In this document: positions 36,383 through 44,813 of the stretch, in pieces
Layout of the letters: each line of letters begins with the position of its first letter
How positions within the stretch are numbered: position 1 is the stretch's first letter
Source: an uncultured Roseburia sp.
GTDB taxonomy: Bacteria > Bacillota > Clostridia > Lachnospirales > Lachnospiraceae
Assembly (NCBI GenBank): GCA_947573605.1
Contig: CANPGM010000028.1
Coordinates: forward strand, 1-46,492
Reading direction: 5' to 3'
Length of the DNA stretch: 46,492 bases
Translations under genes and position numbers: made by a program
Notes under the pieces: generated by a model
The model's input: only the letters and a program-made list of their open reading frames with translations
Database searches by the model: none
What the model was told of the DNA's origin: nothing

Positions 36383-37462
36383 TTAACTGCTGCGTACGTA
36401 ATAATTCTGAAACGTTTCAATAATCAGATCTTTTTGCATTAGAACAGGCAGAATATCCGCCAGAACCTGTGCCTTAAGACCTGTCCGAAACGCTAATTCT
36501 TCCATACTTCTCGGTCGTAAATCTACACAACTATACACCAGCTCTTCTTCTTTTTCAAGTGATAAATGTTTAAGATTTTCTTGAGAAGAAGCTTTCTCTG
36601 CAGGAAGGCCGAGGTCTTCCAAAAAAGATTCGACATCTGTAATAATTCCGGCGCCCTGCCTGATCAGGTTGTTACAGCCTCTGCTTAACGCATCTGTCGT
36701 TCGTCCGGGAACCGCATAAATATCCTTTCCCTGTTCCAACGCAAAATCGGCCGTAATCAAAGAACCGCTTCGTTCTTTTGCTTCTATGACAATAATTGTA
36801 TCACTAAATGCAGAAATCATTCTGTTTCGGGCTGGAAATAATTGCGGCAGCGGTTTTTGTCCCGGCGGATATTCCGAAATCAGTCCTCCGCTTTCCAATA
36901 TTTTATTATACAAATTATGATTTGATTCGGGATAACAGATATCAATGCCGCATCCGAACACCGCAAATGTCTCGCCGCCGCCGTTTATGGCGCCGCAGTG
37001 ACCGTATGTATCGATACCGCGTGCCATCCCACTGATAATCGAAACGCCCCGTTCCGCCAGCGCTTTGCCCAATCGCAACGCCATTACGCGACCGTAATCC
37101 GAGCTCATCCTTGCTCCTACAATTGCTACGCTGTTTTTCCTCTCATCCGGCAGTTTTCCCTTAACGTAAATACTGTAGGGTGGATTTGCAATCGTGCGAA
37201 ACCGTTTCGGATATTGTTCCATCTCCCATGATATAAATTTTATTCCGCGTTCCGTAAGCTTTTCATACGCTTCATCCGGCTTCCAGTTTTTTCTGCTTTC
37301 CGCGATAGCTGCGGCAGTATGCATTTCAATCCCCGCTATTTTCTCAATTTGTTCCTTACGCATGGCATAGAGCGCTTCGGCCGTACCGGAAAATTTCAAT
37401 AGCTTTTTTATCGTTTGGCTGCCGACTCCTTTTATATTTGATAGCCAGTACTGATATTTCAA
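36383..37462 (-). CDS. dprA: DNA-processing protein DprA
   Basis: 359 residues starting at TTG (AAGGA seven bases upstream) directly after the comM stop. An N-terminal helix-hairpin-helix-like part, the Rossmann-type core (LAERGVSIISGMARGIDTYG, ERSGSLITADFALEQGKDIY), and a C-terminal winged helix (about 300-359) are seen. DprA loads RecA onto incoming single-stranded DNA in transformation. It lies between comM and topA, with the gene order of Bacillota. Confidence 0.96.
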   Translation of the reverse strand: MKYQYWLSNIKGVGSQTIKKLLKFSGTAEALYAMRKEQIEKIAGIEMHTAAAIAESRKNWKPDEAYEKLTERGIKFISWEMEQYPKRFRTIANPPYSIYVKGKLPDERKNSVAIVGARMSSDYGRVMALRLGKALAERGVSIISGMARGIDTYGHCGAINGGGETFAVFGCGIDICYPESNHNLYNKILESGGLISEYPPGQKPLPQLFPARNRMISAFSDTIIVIEAKERSGSLITADFALEQGKDIYAVPGRTTDALSRGCNNLIRQGAGIITDVESFLEDLGLPAEKASSQENLKHLSLEKEEELVYSCVDLRPRSMEELAFRTGLKAQVLADILPVLMQKDLIIETFQNYYVRSS

Positions 37463-37464
37463 TC

Positions 37465-38991
37465 TTATTTCCTTTCCCAGAAATGTCTGTTAATATTTCG
37501 ATAACACACCGCTTCGTTTAAATGTCTGTTTTCGATCTTGTCCGAACCGTCCATATCCGCAATTGTCCTGGCAGCCTTTAAAATTTTATGATAGGACCGC
37601 GCAGTCAAATGAAATCTATGAAAAATCTGTTCCATATTTTTTTCCTGTTTGTCGTTTAATCGGCAAAACTCTGCTATTTTTTGCGACGGGATCTGACTGT
37701 TATACCTGAAATTTTCATTTCTAAACCGATATCGCTGCCGTTCGTGCGCTAAAATGACACGCGCTCTGATCTGTTCCGAAGTCTCCTCCTTTGCCGTTTC
37801 AGTCAGTTCTTCAAACTTTATCTGCGGAGCAAAGGTACACAAATCAATCCGATCCAGTAACGGCTGACTGATCCGATTGATATACCGTTCCATTGACGAG
37901 GCCGTGCAGCGGCATCTCTCTATATCCGGGAAATATCCGCATTTACAGGGGTTCATTGCGGCAATCAGCATAAAGTCCGCCGGATATTCGCAAGTCCCTC
38001 CAACCCTGACAATCCTGACGGTCCCCTCTTCCATCGGCTGTCTTAATATCTCCAGCGCGCTCTGCTGAAACTCCGGAAGCTCGTCCAAAAACAGAATCCC
38101 TTTATGCGCCAGAGAAACCTCGCCCGGACCGGGTATCCGGCCGCCGCCGGAAAGCCCCTGCGCCGTCACCGTGTGATGCGGACAACGGAACGGCCGTTCC
38201 TCCATCAAGTGTACTCTGCTCTCGAATCTCCCGCACACACTGTAAATTTTGGAAAGCTCCATCTGTTCCTCCTCATCAAGCGGCGGAAGAATTCCCGGCA
38301 TTCGCATGGCAGCCATTGTTTTTCCCGCTCCCGGCGGCCCGATGATAAGCAGATTATGCATTCCGCAGGCCGCCGTTTCACATGCCCTTTTTAAAACCTT
38401 CTGGCCGTGTATTTCCGAAAAATCAGGCTGCAGTTCCGTTCGTTTTTCTCGGTTTACTTTTTCATCTTTTTCTACATAATCTCCGCCGTTCAATATGTGG
38501 ATTACTTCCGTAAGGCTGTCTACCGCATAAATTCTCATCTGCTTTACCAGTCTCGCTTCGGCGGCATTTTTTCCAGGCACAATGCAGGCCTTTATGCCTT
38601 TTTCCTTTGCCCCTGCCACCACAGGCAGAATCCCGCTCACCGGCTTTATTTCTCCGTTCAGGCTGACTTCCCCGATGACAAGACTGTCTGCAATGGCCTC
38701 TTTCGGAATAATCCCTACTGCCGCCAATATAGCAAGCGCTACCGGAAGGTCAAACCCGGAACCGTTTTTTCGGATATTGGCAGGCAGAACATTGATTGTA
38801 ATTCTTTTTGGCGGAAGCGTAAACCCGATATTGCGCAGGGCAGTCCTTACCCGTTCCTTTGCCTCCTTTACCTCAGAAGCCAAAAATCCCACCATTTCAA
38901 AAAGCGGCAGACCGTCGCTGACATCCGCCTCCACAGATACGGGCACACTTTTAATTCCCTGTATCATCGCCGTTAATACAACACTATACAA
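37465..38991 (-). CDS. comM: ComM/YifB-type Mg-chelatase-like AAA+ ATPase
   Basis: 508 residues from the TTG at 38991, which gives the family opening (M)YSVVLTAMIQGI and has AGAGG six bases upstream. A longer frame begins at an ATG inside the -10 of the promoter, so it cannot be used from that transcript. A Lon-protease-like N-terminal domain precedes Walker A GPPGAGKT (218-225) and a Cys-rich loop (MNPCKCGYFPDIERCRC). ComM is a branch-migration helicase in natural transformation. Confidence 0.93.
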   Translation of the reverse strand: MYSVVLTAMIQGIKSVPVSVEADVSDGLPLFEMVGFLASEVKEAKERVRTALRNIGFTLPPKRITINVLPANIRKNGSGFDLPVALAILAAVGIIPKEAIADSLVIGEVSLNGEIKPVSGILPVVAGAKEKGIKACIVPGKNAAEARLVKQMRIYAVDSLTEVIHILNGGDYVEKDEKVNREKRTELQPDFSEIHGQKVLKRACETAACGMHNLLIIGPPGAGKTMAAMRMPGILPPLDEEEQMELSKIYSVCGRFESRVHLMEERPFRCPHHTVTAQGLSGGGRIPGPGEVSLAHKGILFLDELPEFQQSALEILRQPMEEGTVRIVRVGGTCEYPADFMLIAAMNPCKCGYFPDIERCRCTASSMERYINRISQPLLDRIDLCTFAPQIKFEELTETAKEETSEQIRARVILAHERQRYRFRNENFRYNSQIPSQKIAEFCRLNDKQEKNMEQIFHRFHLTARSYHKILKAARTIADMDGSDKIENRHLNEAVCYRNINRHFWERK

Positions 38992-39016
38992 AGGCACTCC
39001 TCTTTTCGTTATTTGA

Positions 39017-39031
39017 TTTTTTCTGAAAATT
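39017..39031. promoter_or_regulatory. CodY box in comM leader
   Basis: TTTTTTCTGAAAATT matches 13 of 15 positions of the CodY consensus. It lies about 100 bases after the comM promoter and 25 bases before the start, where a bound protein could block elongation. Confidence 0.6.
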
Positions 39032-39133
39032 CCGGCAGAAACGCCGTATGAATTCTGTATATAAGAAATGGACACTGTTGTCGAAAATGTCCGATTACAG
39101 ATATAGACAGTATCTGATATAATGTCTGACGAC

Positions 39134-39162
39134 ATTATACCAGATGAGTTTTCTTTTGAAAA
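39134..39162 (-). promoter_or_regulatory. Putative comM-dprA-topA promoter
   Basis: Minus strand TTTTCA (39157-39162), 17 bases, then TATAAT (39134-39139) with an extended TGG. It gives a leader of about 135 bases that contains a CodY box. It begins right after the sigK stop. Confidence 0.7.
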
Positions 39163-39172
39163 GTACTTTTTG

Positions 39173-39790
39173 TTAAAATACGCTTTTTAACTTCTCAAGC
39201 GCTTTTTTCTCAATACGAGATACATAGGAACGGGATATACCGAGTTTTGCAGCAATTTCCCGCTGCGTCATCGGCTTTTTCTCAAACAGTCCGTATCGGT
39301 TAATAATGATAAACAGCTCTCTTCCCGACAGTGTTTTGGGAATAATCTCGTTCAGACGCGACACTTTGCGGTCCATTTCCATCTGCTCTACCACATCTAC
39401 ATCTTCACTGATTACCACATCCATTAGCTCTATCTGGTTTCCCTCTTTATCGGTTCCTATTGGTTCATAAAGAGAAACCTCTTTTGAATTCTTCTTTTTT
39501 GCCCGGAAATACATTAAAAGCTCATTATCGATACATCTGACTGCATATGTGGCAAGTCTGCTCCCATAATTTTCTTTATAGGTCGCAATTGCTTTCATCA
39601 GGCCAATCGTCCCAATTGATATCAAATCTTCCAGATCCTCTTCCTGGCTCTGATATTTTTTGGCAACATGTGCTACCAGACGCATATTCCGCAGGGTCAG
39701 TTCATTTTTTGCCTCAAGGTCGCCATTTTTCATTCTCTGCAGGCAATCCGCTTCCTGTTCCGGCGTAAAGGGAGATAAAAAAGTTTTCAA
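39173..39790 (-). CDS. sigK: Sporulation sigma factor sigma-K
   Basis: 205 residues starting at TTG, with AAGGTG four bases upstream. Region 2 (LRNMRLVAHVAKKYQSQEED, EDLISIGTIGLMKAIATYKE, SRLATYAVRCIDNELLMYFR) and region 4 (MTQREIAAKLGISRSYVSRI) are intact and uninterrupted. It is shorter than the Bacillus precursor because the N-terminal pro-sequence is missing; no skin-type insertion is present. Sigma-K directs late mother-cell sporulation genes. It precedes comM by a small gap. Confidence 0.9.
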   Translation of the reverse strand: MKTFLSPFTPEQEADCLQRMKNGDLEAKNELTLRNMRLVAHVAKKYQSQEEDLEDLISIGTIGLMKAIATYKENYGSRLATYAVRCIDNELLMYFRAKKKNSKEVSLYEPIGTDKEGNQIELMDVVISEDVDVVEQMEMDRKVSRLNEIIPKTLSGRELFIIINRYGLFEKKPMTQREIAAKLGISRSYVSRIEKKALEKLKSVF

Positions 39791-39924
39791 AACGCACCTT
39801 AAAAGCTTCTTTCTACATTCTATGTTTAGGCCATGTTTCGCGTGCTTTTCCTTATTTTTTTCTTTTCCCTTCTTTTATACGTACGCCGTTTTTTCGCGTT
39901 TTCTCGTATCCCTTCCGAAATATA

Positions 39925-40545
39925 TTACTGATATAATTGCTTTTTTAATACAACAAGAGCCGATTTCTTATAGGGAATCCTGCCTTTTAAAAGCCGTGTC
40001 CTGATAAAGCGGTTCGTTTCTTTCTCGCCGCGGACAGCAAGCATCTCCAAAAGCAGTTCCAATAAAGCTCTTGTATCTGCATGAAGCATATGAAATTCTT
40101 TTCCTTTCCTATAATACTCTAACGCGCTGTCGTCCCGATACAACTCTTTTTGATAATTTTTGGACGCCGATACACGGTCAATATACATTTCAACCGCATA
40201 GCAAAGCGGCATTTTCATTCCGCAGAGTCCTTTTTTTTCGCCTTTGCGCGGCCCTTTTTTATCCGGCACGCCATAATCAATCCAATATTCCAGATGATGC
40301 TTATTCCTGCCTTTATGGTGCAGCCATGCGGAAGAATAGCCTTTTTTTAAACGTTCCGCATTATTCGGACTCATTGTCCCCTGATAATATTTACAGCCTA
40401 CAAGAAATTCCACCGGAGTATACTTAGACAAATCGTGCATTAGTCCCTGCCAAAACAAACCGACCCGGAAGCAGCCCGCCATAACAAGAAATTTATGATG
40501 CGTAATCGTACGAAAATGCCTCCATGCCTTCATAATAATAGCCAT
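39925..40545 (-). CDS. DUF5662 family protein
   Basis: 206 residues. The N-terminal half has the DUF5662 pattern of histidines and acidic residues: HHK near the start, LMHDLSKYTPVEFL (about 35-48), and a later WLHHKGRNKHHLEYWIDYG block, which resembles a metal-binding helical fold. No membrane segment is obvious. GGGGG lies nine bases before the ATG. It follows the GH13-like gene by 22 bases, so they share a transcript. Function is unknown. Confidence 0.85.
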   Translation of the reverse strand: MAIIMKAWRHFRTITHHKFLVMAGCFRVGLFWQGLMHDLSKYTPVEFLVGCKYYQGTMSPNNAERLKKGYSSAWLHHKGRNKHHLEYWIDYGVPDKKGPRKGEKKGLCGMKMPLCYAVEMYIDRVSASKNYQKELYRDDSALEYYRKGKEFHMLHADTRALLELLLEMLAVRGEKETNRFIRTRLLKGRIPYKKSALVVLKKQLYQ

Positions 40546-40567
40546 GCCTTATAACCCCCATGTAATA

Positions 40568-42454
40568 CTATTTTCCGATCAGCAGAACGGTCGACTGCGC
40601 TTTGATAATGAGCTGCTGTTGATTGGAGAGCGCCTGCTCCTTCGGTAAAAACGCCTCCTCCGGCCGCTCCGTATTCATGACCAAATACCATTTCTTTTTC
40701 TCAGGAAGCTTAGGAAGCGCCAGCCGGCTAATCCCGTTTTGAAAATTATAGCCAATATAGATATAATCATCTGTCGTATTGTTTTCTCTCTTCGCATATT
40801 TCCCGCAAAGCATCATTCCGAAAGCCGCATTATCATGCGGATAGCCGGTAATCCAGGCATTTTCACCGTGATATGACAAATCGGGAAACCCTTTATGCAG
40901 ATAGTCGCTCATCTGCATGGGCTTTTCCAGCGAAACAATCGGATGGGCGCGGCGGAATGCAATGAGCTTTGCGACAAATTCTGTCAGCCATCTGTTTTTT
41001 TCATTTTTTTTCCAGTTAATCCATCCGACCTTATTATCCTGACAGTATGCGTTATTGTTTCCTCCCTGAGAATTCCCCATTTCATCCCCGGATAAAATCA
41101 GCGGCACTCCCTGCCCCAAAAACAGCATCGCAAATGCATTGCACACTTGCTTTTTTCGAAGTTCATTTACGCTTTTCTTTCCGGTTCTGCCCTCCGCGCC
41201 GCAGTTACTGCTGAAATTCCAGTTGTTTCCGTCTTCGTTTGACTCTCCGTTTTCTTCGTTGTGCTTTTCTTCGTAACTGAATACGTCCATCAGAGTAAAT
41301 CCGTTGACGTTCGCAATAAAATTCACAAAGCCATGCGACTCGTTCTGTTTTTTCTGCTGATTCACAAAATCATAGAAAGAACCGTTAATATGGTTTAACA
41401 TACGTCTTGCCGTATACAGATATTCTTCATTATAAACATAAAGATTCGGGTAATTTTTCCGATTCTCCAAATTTTCCTGGCAAAACCGCTCGCAAAAAAT
41501 CTTGGTTCTGCTTAAAAACATGTCCTGACAGATTTCGGCTGTCGGAATGCCTTCTCCGGTTAAATGAAAACCGTCGACATGAAATTCGCGCACCCAGAAG
41601 CGAAGCGCATCCAATAAAATATTACAGTTTTGTTCCTTGCCGAAATAAATCTCCATTACACATTCCATGCGGTTTTTATGAAGCTCTTTTATCAGCTCTT
41701 TCAGCTCCTGCGATGCATCCGGCACACCGGCGTATGAAGCCTTTACTGCAAAGTAATTCCCTTCCGTATAGCCCCAGTAATTGAGCCCGGCAGCCTTTTT
41801 TCCGGTTTCCGGCTTAATTAAGTCTTCTTCCTCCGACTCCCAGATCAGATACTCGGGCAGTTTTTGCGCTTCTTTAAAAATAATTTCCTCAAACTCGTAA
41901 AGCGGCATAAATTCAACGGTTGTAATTCCCAATTCCTTTAAATACGGAATCTTGTCCTTCACTGCGCCAAATGTTCCTCTGCTTTTTCCCCGGATTCCCG
42001 CATCCATCGAAAAACCGCGTACATGAAGCTTATACATTACCATTTCGCTTTTGCGAATTTCCGGAAATCGATCCTCTTCCCAGTCAAAGGTCACGCCTTT
42101 ACCGGAATCTTCTATTCCACAACAGATCTGAAATTCATACTTTCCCCGGCCTTCATCATTCCATTTTTCCCTTCCTATGATTTTTTCCGCGTAAGCATCC
42201 TGCCTGATTTCTCCGTTAATCTCATAATTATAGCGCACATATTTTTCCGTAATCCCGGATATATGCACGGAACGCACAGAACCCATACAGTAATCGGCCG
42301 GTATCTCAATCCGCCTGATTACGTTATTTTTATCGTCATAAAAGATAAGACGGCAATCATCCTCTTTCTCTCCTGCAAAAGTAAATGTAATTCCGCTTCC
42401 CTCTTTACACGCGCCAAAATTTTTATAATTGCCCTCTTTAATTGTATATTCCAT
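40568..42454 (-). CDS. GH13 glycogen-debranching-like protein lacking catalytic residues
   Basis: 628 residues. A CBM48-like N-terminal part (about 1-120) and GH13 barrel (about 135-530) resemble GlgX/isoamylase, with the late GQGVPLILSGDEMGNSQGG and SYEEKHNEENGES blocks well kept. Catalytic regions have changed: nucleophile Asp is Thr299 (VDGFHLTGE, usual VDGFRFDLA), the region IV His-Asp is Val383-Asn384 (ANVNGFTL, usual AHDGFTL), and region I is MEIYFGK, not DVVYNH. The general acid may survive (Glu343). Likely a non-enzymatic glucan-binding relative. GGAGG lies four bases upstream. Confidence 0.85.
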   Translation of the reverse strand: MEYTIKEGNYKNFGACKEGSGITFTFAGEKEDDCRLIFYDDKNNVIRRIEIPADYCMGSVRSVHISGITEKYVRYNYEINGEIRQDAYAEKIIGREKWNDEGRGKYEFQICCGIEDSGKGVTFDWEEDRFPEIRKSEMVMYKLHVRGFSMDAGIRGKSRGTFGAVKDKIPYLKELGITTVEFMPLYEFEEIIFKEAQKLPEYLIWESEEEDLIKPETGKKAAGLNYWGYTEGNYFAVKASYAGVPDASQELKELIKELHKNRMECVMEIYFGKEQNCNILLDALRFWVREFHVDGFHLTGEGIPTAEICQDMFLSRTKIFCERFCQENLENRKNYPNLYVYNEEYLYTARRMLNHINGSFYDFVNQQKKQNESHGFVNFIANVNGFTLMDVFSYEEKHNEENGESNEDGNNWNFSSNCGAEGRTGKKSVNELRKKQVCNAFAMLFLGQGVPLILSGDEMGNSQGGNNNAYCQDNKVGWINWKKNEKNRWLTEFVAKLIAFRRAHPIVSLEKPMQMSDYLHKGFPDLSYHGENAWITGYPHDNAAFGMMLCGKYAKRENNTTDDYIYIGYNFQNGISRLALPKLPEKKKWYLVMNTERPEEAFLPKEQALSNQQQLIIKAQSTVLLIGK

Positions 42455-42495
42455 GATGCCTCCATTATCTTTGCATACAACGAGCGATATAATTG

Positions 42496-42525
42496 ATTAT
42501 ACCTGTTATTTCCCTGTTTGTACAA
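42496..42525 (-). promoter_or_regulatory. Putative promoter of GH13-like/DUF5662 unit
   Basis: Minus strand TTGTAC (42520-42525), 18 bases, then a perfect TATAAT (42496-42501). It lies in the 158-base divergent gap shared with the plus-strand DUF1292 gene. Confidence 0.55.
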
Positions 42526-42556
42526 CCCTTTCTTTTATCACATCGGAAATTTTTAC

Positions 42557-42585
42557 TTGACAATTCTATTATTATTTACAATACT
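42557..42585 (+). promoter_or_regulatory. Putative DUF1292 gene promoter
   Basis: TTGACA (42557-42562), 17 bases, then AATACT (42580-42585). It lies about 28 bases before the start codon. Confidence 0.6.
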
Positions 42586-42612
42586 GAAAGAAATAAAACT
42601 GTGAGGTGGCTT

Positions 42613-42927
42613 ATGGCTGATAAAAACAAACTTTTTGATGAAGAGGAAGACATGTTTGTCACACTGGATCTGGATAACGGGACGCAGGCAGAATGTCAGG
42701 TTATCACAATTTTTGATGTAAGCGGACAGGATTATATCGCTCTTTTGCCCGTGGATGAGAACGAAGAGCCAAACGGTGAAGGCGAAGTCTATATTTACCG
42801 GTATGCGGAGGATAAAGACGGAAATCCATCTCTGTCCAACATTGAAGACGACGAAGAATATGAAGCGGTTGCCGACCGTTTTGACGAACTTCTTGACGAA
42901 GCGGAATTTGAGGATGAGGCCGAATAA
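42613..42927 (+). CDS. DUF1292 family protein
   Basis: 104 residues, very acidic, opening MADKNKLFDEEEDMFVTLDL, with the conserved middle (QVITIFDVSGQDYIALLPVD) and C-terminal Glu/Asp-rich tail. The start at 42613 has GAGGTGG upstream. This is the only plus-strand gene in the window, and it is convergent with the helicase, which ends 29 bases away. DUF1292 (YrzB-like) proteins have no known function. Confidence 0.93.
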   Translation: MADKNKLFDEEEDMFVTLDLDNGTQAECQVITIFDVSGQDYIALLPVDENEEPNGEGEVYIYRYAEDKDGNPSLSNIEDDEEYEAVADRFDELLDEAEFEDEAE

Positions 42928-42955
42928 TCCGACGTTTTTAGAATCTGGACAAACC

Positions 42956-44794
42956 TTATGATATGGTTTGCGCCTCTGCAATAAAGCGGGAAATTTCTGC
43001 ATCTTTATGGTTGATCTGCCTGACCGAAAAAAGGTGCAGTTTTTTTCTTGCTCTCGTCATTCCGACGTAAAACATTCTGCGCTCTTCTTCCATTTCGGAA
43101 TCCAATACCGCTTTTTTATAAGGCGTTACCCCCTCGTTGACATCTATAATGTAAACGCTGTCATATTCGAGTCCTTTTGCACCGTGCAACGTTGCAATCG
43201 CAATCCCCTCTTTTTTTGCATCCTGTTCCTGCGCCATCGTTTTCAACTCTTTTGTATAATTTTCAATATGGTCAAACCACTCTTCGTAACTTCGGTAGTT
43301 TTTGGCGCCCGATTGAAGTTCTTCTATCGTATCATATAAATCGTCCTCACGAATTCTTCTGTAGTCCGCATACTCCTTCAAAAACTCGTCATACCCGATT
43401 CCGCGCCGGATATAATTGACCGCGCCGTACGGATTCATCCGCTCCAAAAGTCTGATATCGTGAAAAAGCCGCTTCACCCGTTCCGCCACCCATGGCTGTT
43501 CTTCATAAAACCAAAGCCAATTGTCAAAATCTACTGTTTCCTCGTCCAATGATTCTCTGCTGATATAGCGTTTCGGGCGATTGATTATCCGCAGAAAATC
43601 CGAGCGCTGCCTGCTTCCCTGTGCAATTCGGATATAGGAAAAGATATCCTTTGCAATCCAATGGTCGTATAAATTCGGAACGGCATCTTTCGCATAAAAC
43701 GGAATACCGGAATCTAAAAGCTGTTCCATCAACAGACGCGGCTGCGTATTGGTGCGAACCAAAACGGCAATATCCTCATACCTGCCGCCGCGCTCAACAT
43801 GCTGCGCCGCATCGCGGATAATGCGCAATCCCTCTTCTCTCTGATCCTGAAACAATGCAAACTCCACATTCGCGGTTCCTTCTTTTGAAGACTTAATATC
43901 TTTTTCATACCGTTCTTTGTTATGCCGAATCAGATTCAGCGAGGCGTTTATAATATACGCCTGTGAACGGTAATTGATATCTAATACTATTTGTTTTCCG
44001 TCGGGAAAATCCTCAAAAAAATGAAGCATAATCTCCGGCTTCGCACCGCGAAACCGGTAAATGGACTGATCGTCGTCTCCCACGATAAAAAGATTGTTAT
44101 GCGGCGCGGCAAGCAATTTTATAACCTCATACTGCCTTCTGTCAATATCCTGAAATTCATCGATTAAAATGTATTGAAATTTCTTCTGCCATGCACCGAG
44201 AATATCTTTTCTCTCGCGGAAAAGTTCGTGCGTATAGACCAGCATATCTTCAAAATCTATCAGTCTGTGCCGATAAAGATATTCATGATATTCGCTGTAG
44301 ATTCTGCGGAAAACCTCTTCCGCACAATTTGTAGAATAGTAATGAGCAAGCTCGGCTCCCGAATTTTTCAGCGCTGCTATCTCGCCTAACACAGCCGCTA
44401 TAAATTCCGTTTCGTCCTCATATTCCAGCTTATGTTTGATCACCAATTCGCGCATCAGCGAATATTTCTGTTCTTCACGGATTATATTGCCGGCGTTATA
44501 GTGATAAGCATGCTTTAAGATCTGAAAAAATACGGCGTGAAAGGTACCGAAAGTCACCGGATAAGCGCGGCCTTCCATCCTTTTGTAAAAACGCTCTCTC
44601 ATCTCCGCAGCTGCAGCTTTCGTAAACGTAATGACCAGAATTTTGGACGGCTCTACCCCATGTTCCGTAATCAGATATTTTGTCCGCTCCGTAATCACGG
44701 CGGTTTTCCCGCTTCCGGGACCGGCAAGCGTCATGCACGGCCCCTTAAAATGGCGGATTGCTTCCCGCTGTGATTCATTATAGTACTGTTCCAT
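42956..44794 (-). CDS. UvrD/PcrA-type ATP-dependent DNA helicase (short)
   Basis: 612 residues, shorter than PcrA/UvrD (~720-740). Superfamily 1 motifs in order: AGPGSGKTAVI (24-34), LVITFTKAAAAEM, ILIDEFQDID, VGDDDQSIYRFRGA, DINYRSQ, ATLHGAKGLEYDSVYIIDVN and FYVGMTRARKKL. It lacks the extra C-terminal part of PcrA. It probably unwinds DNA in repair or replication. It follows gltX by 19 bases. The ribosome site is weak. Confidence 0.92.
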   Translation of the reverse strand: MEQYYNESQREAIRHFKGPCMTLAGPGSGKTAVITERTKYLITEHGVEPSKILVITFTKAAAAEMRERFYKRMEGRAYPVTFGTFHAVFFQILKHAYHYNAGNIIREEQKYSLMRELVIKHKLEYEDETEFIAAVLGEIAALKNSGAELAHYYSTNCAEEVFRRIYSEYHEYLYRHRLIDFEDMLVYTHELFRERKDILGAWQKKFQYILIDEFQDIDRRQYEVIKLLAAPHNNLFIVGDDDQSIYRFRGAKPEIMLHFFEDFPDGKQIVLDINYRSQAYIINASLNLIRHNKERYEKDIKSSKEGTANVEFALFQDQREEGLRIIRDAAQHVERGGRYEDIAVLVRTNTQPRLLMEQLLDSGIPFYAKDAVPNLYDHWIAKDIFSYIRIAQGSRQRSDFLRIINRPKRYISRESLDEETVDFDNWLWFYEEQPWVAERVKRLFHDIRLLERMNPYGAVNYIRRGIGYDEFLKEYADYRRIREDDLYDTIEELQSGAKNYRSYEEWFDHIENYTKELKTMAQEQDAKKEGIAIATLHGAKGLEYDSVYIIDVNEGVTPYKKAVLDSEMEEERRMFYVGMTRARKKLHLFSVRQINHKDAEISRFIAEAQTIS

Positions 44795-44813
44795 CTCTTA
44801 TCACTGCTTCTTT

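Noticed and set aside
39135-39137. ATG giving comM a 48-residue N-terminal extension
   Set aside because: It lies within the -10 hexamer of the comM promoter, and the family starts 48 residues later at the TTG at 38991.
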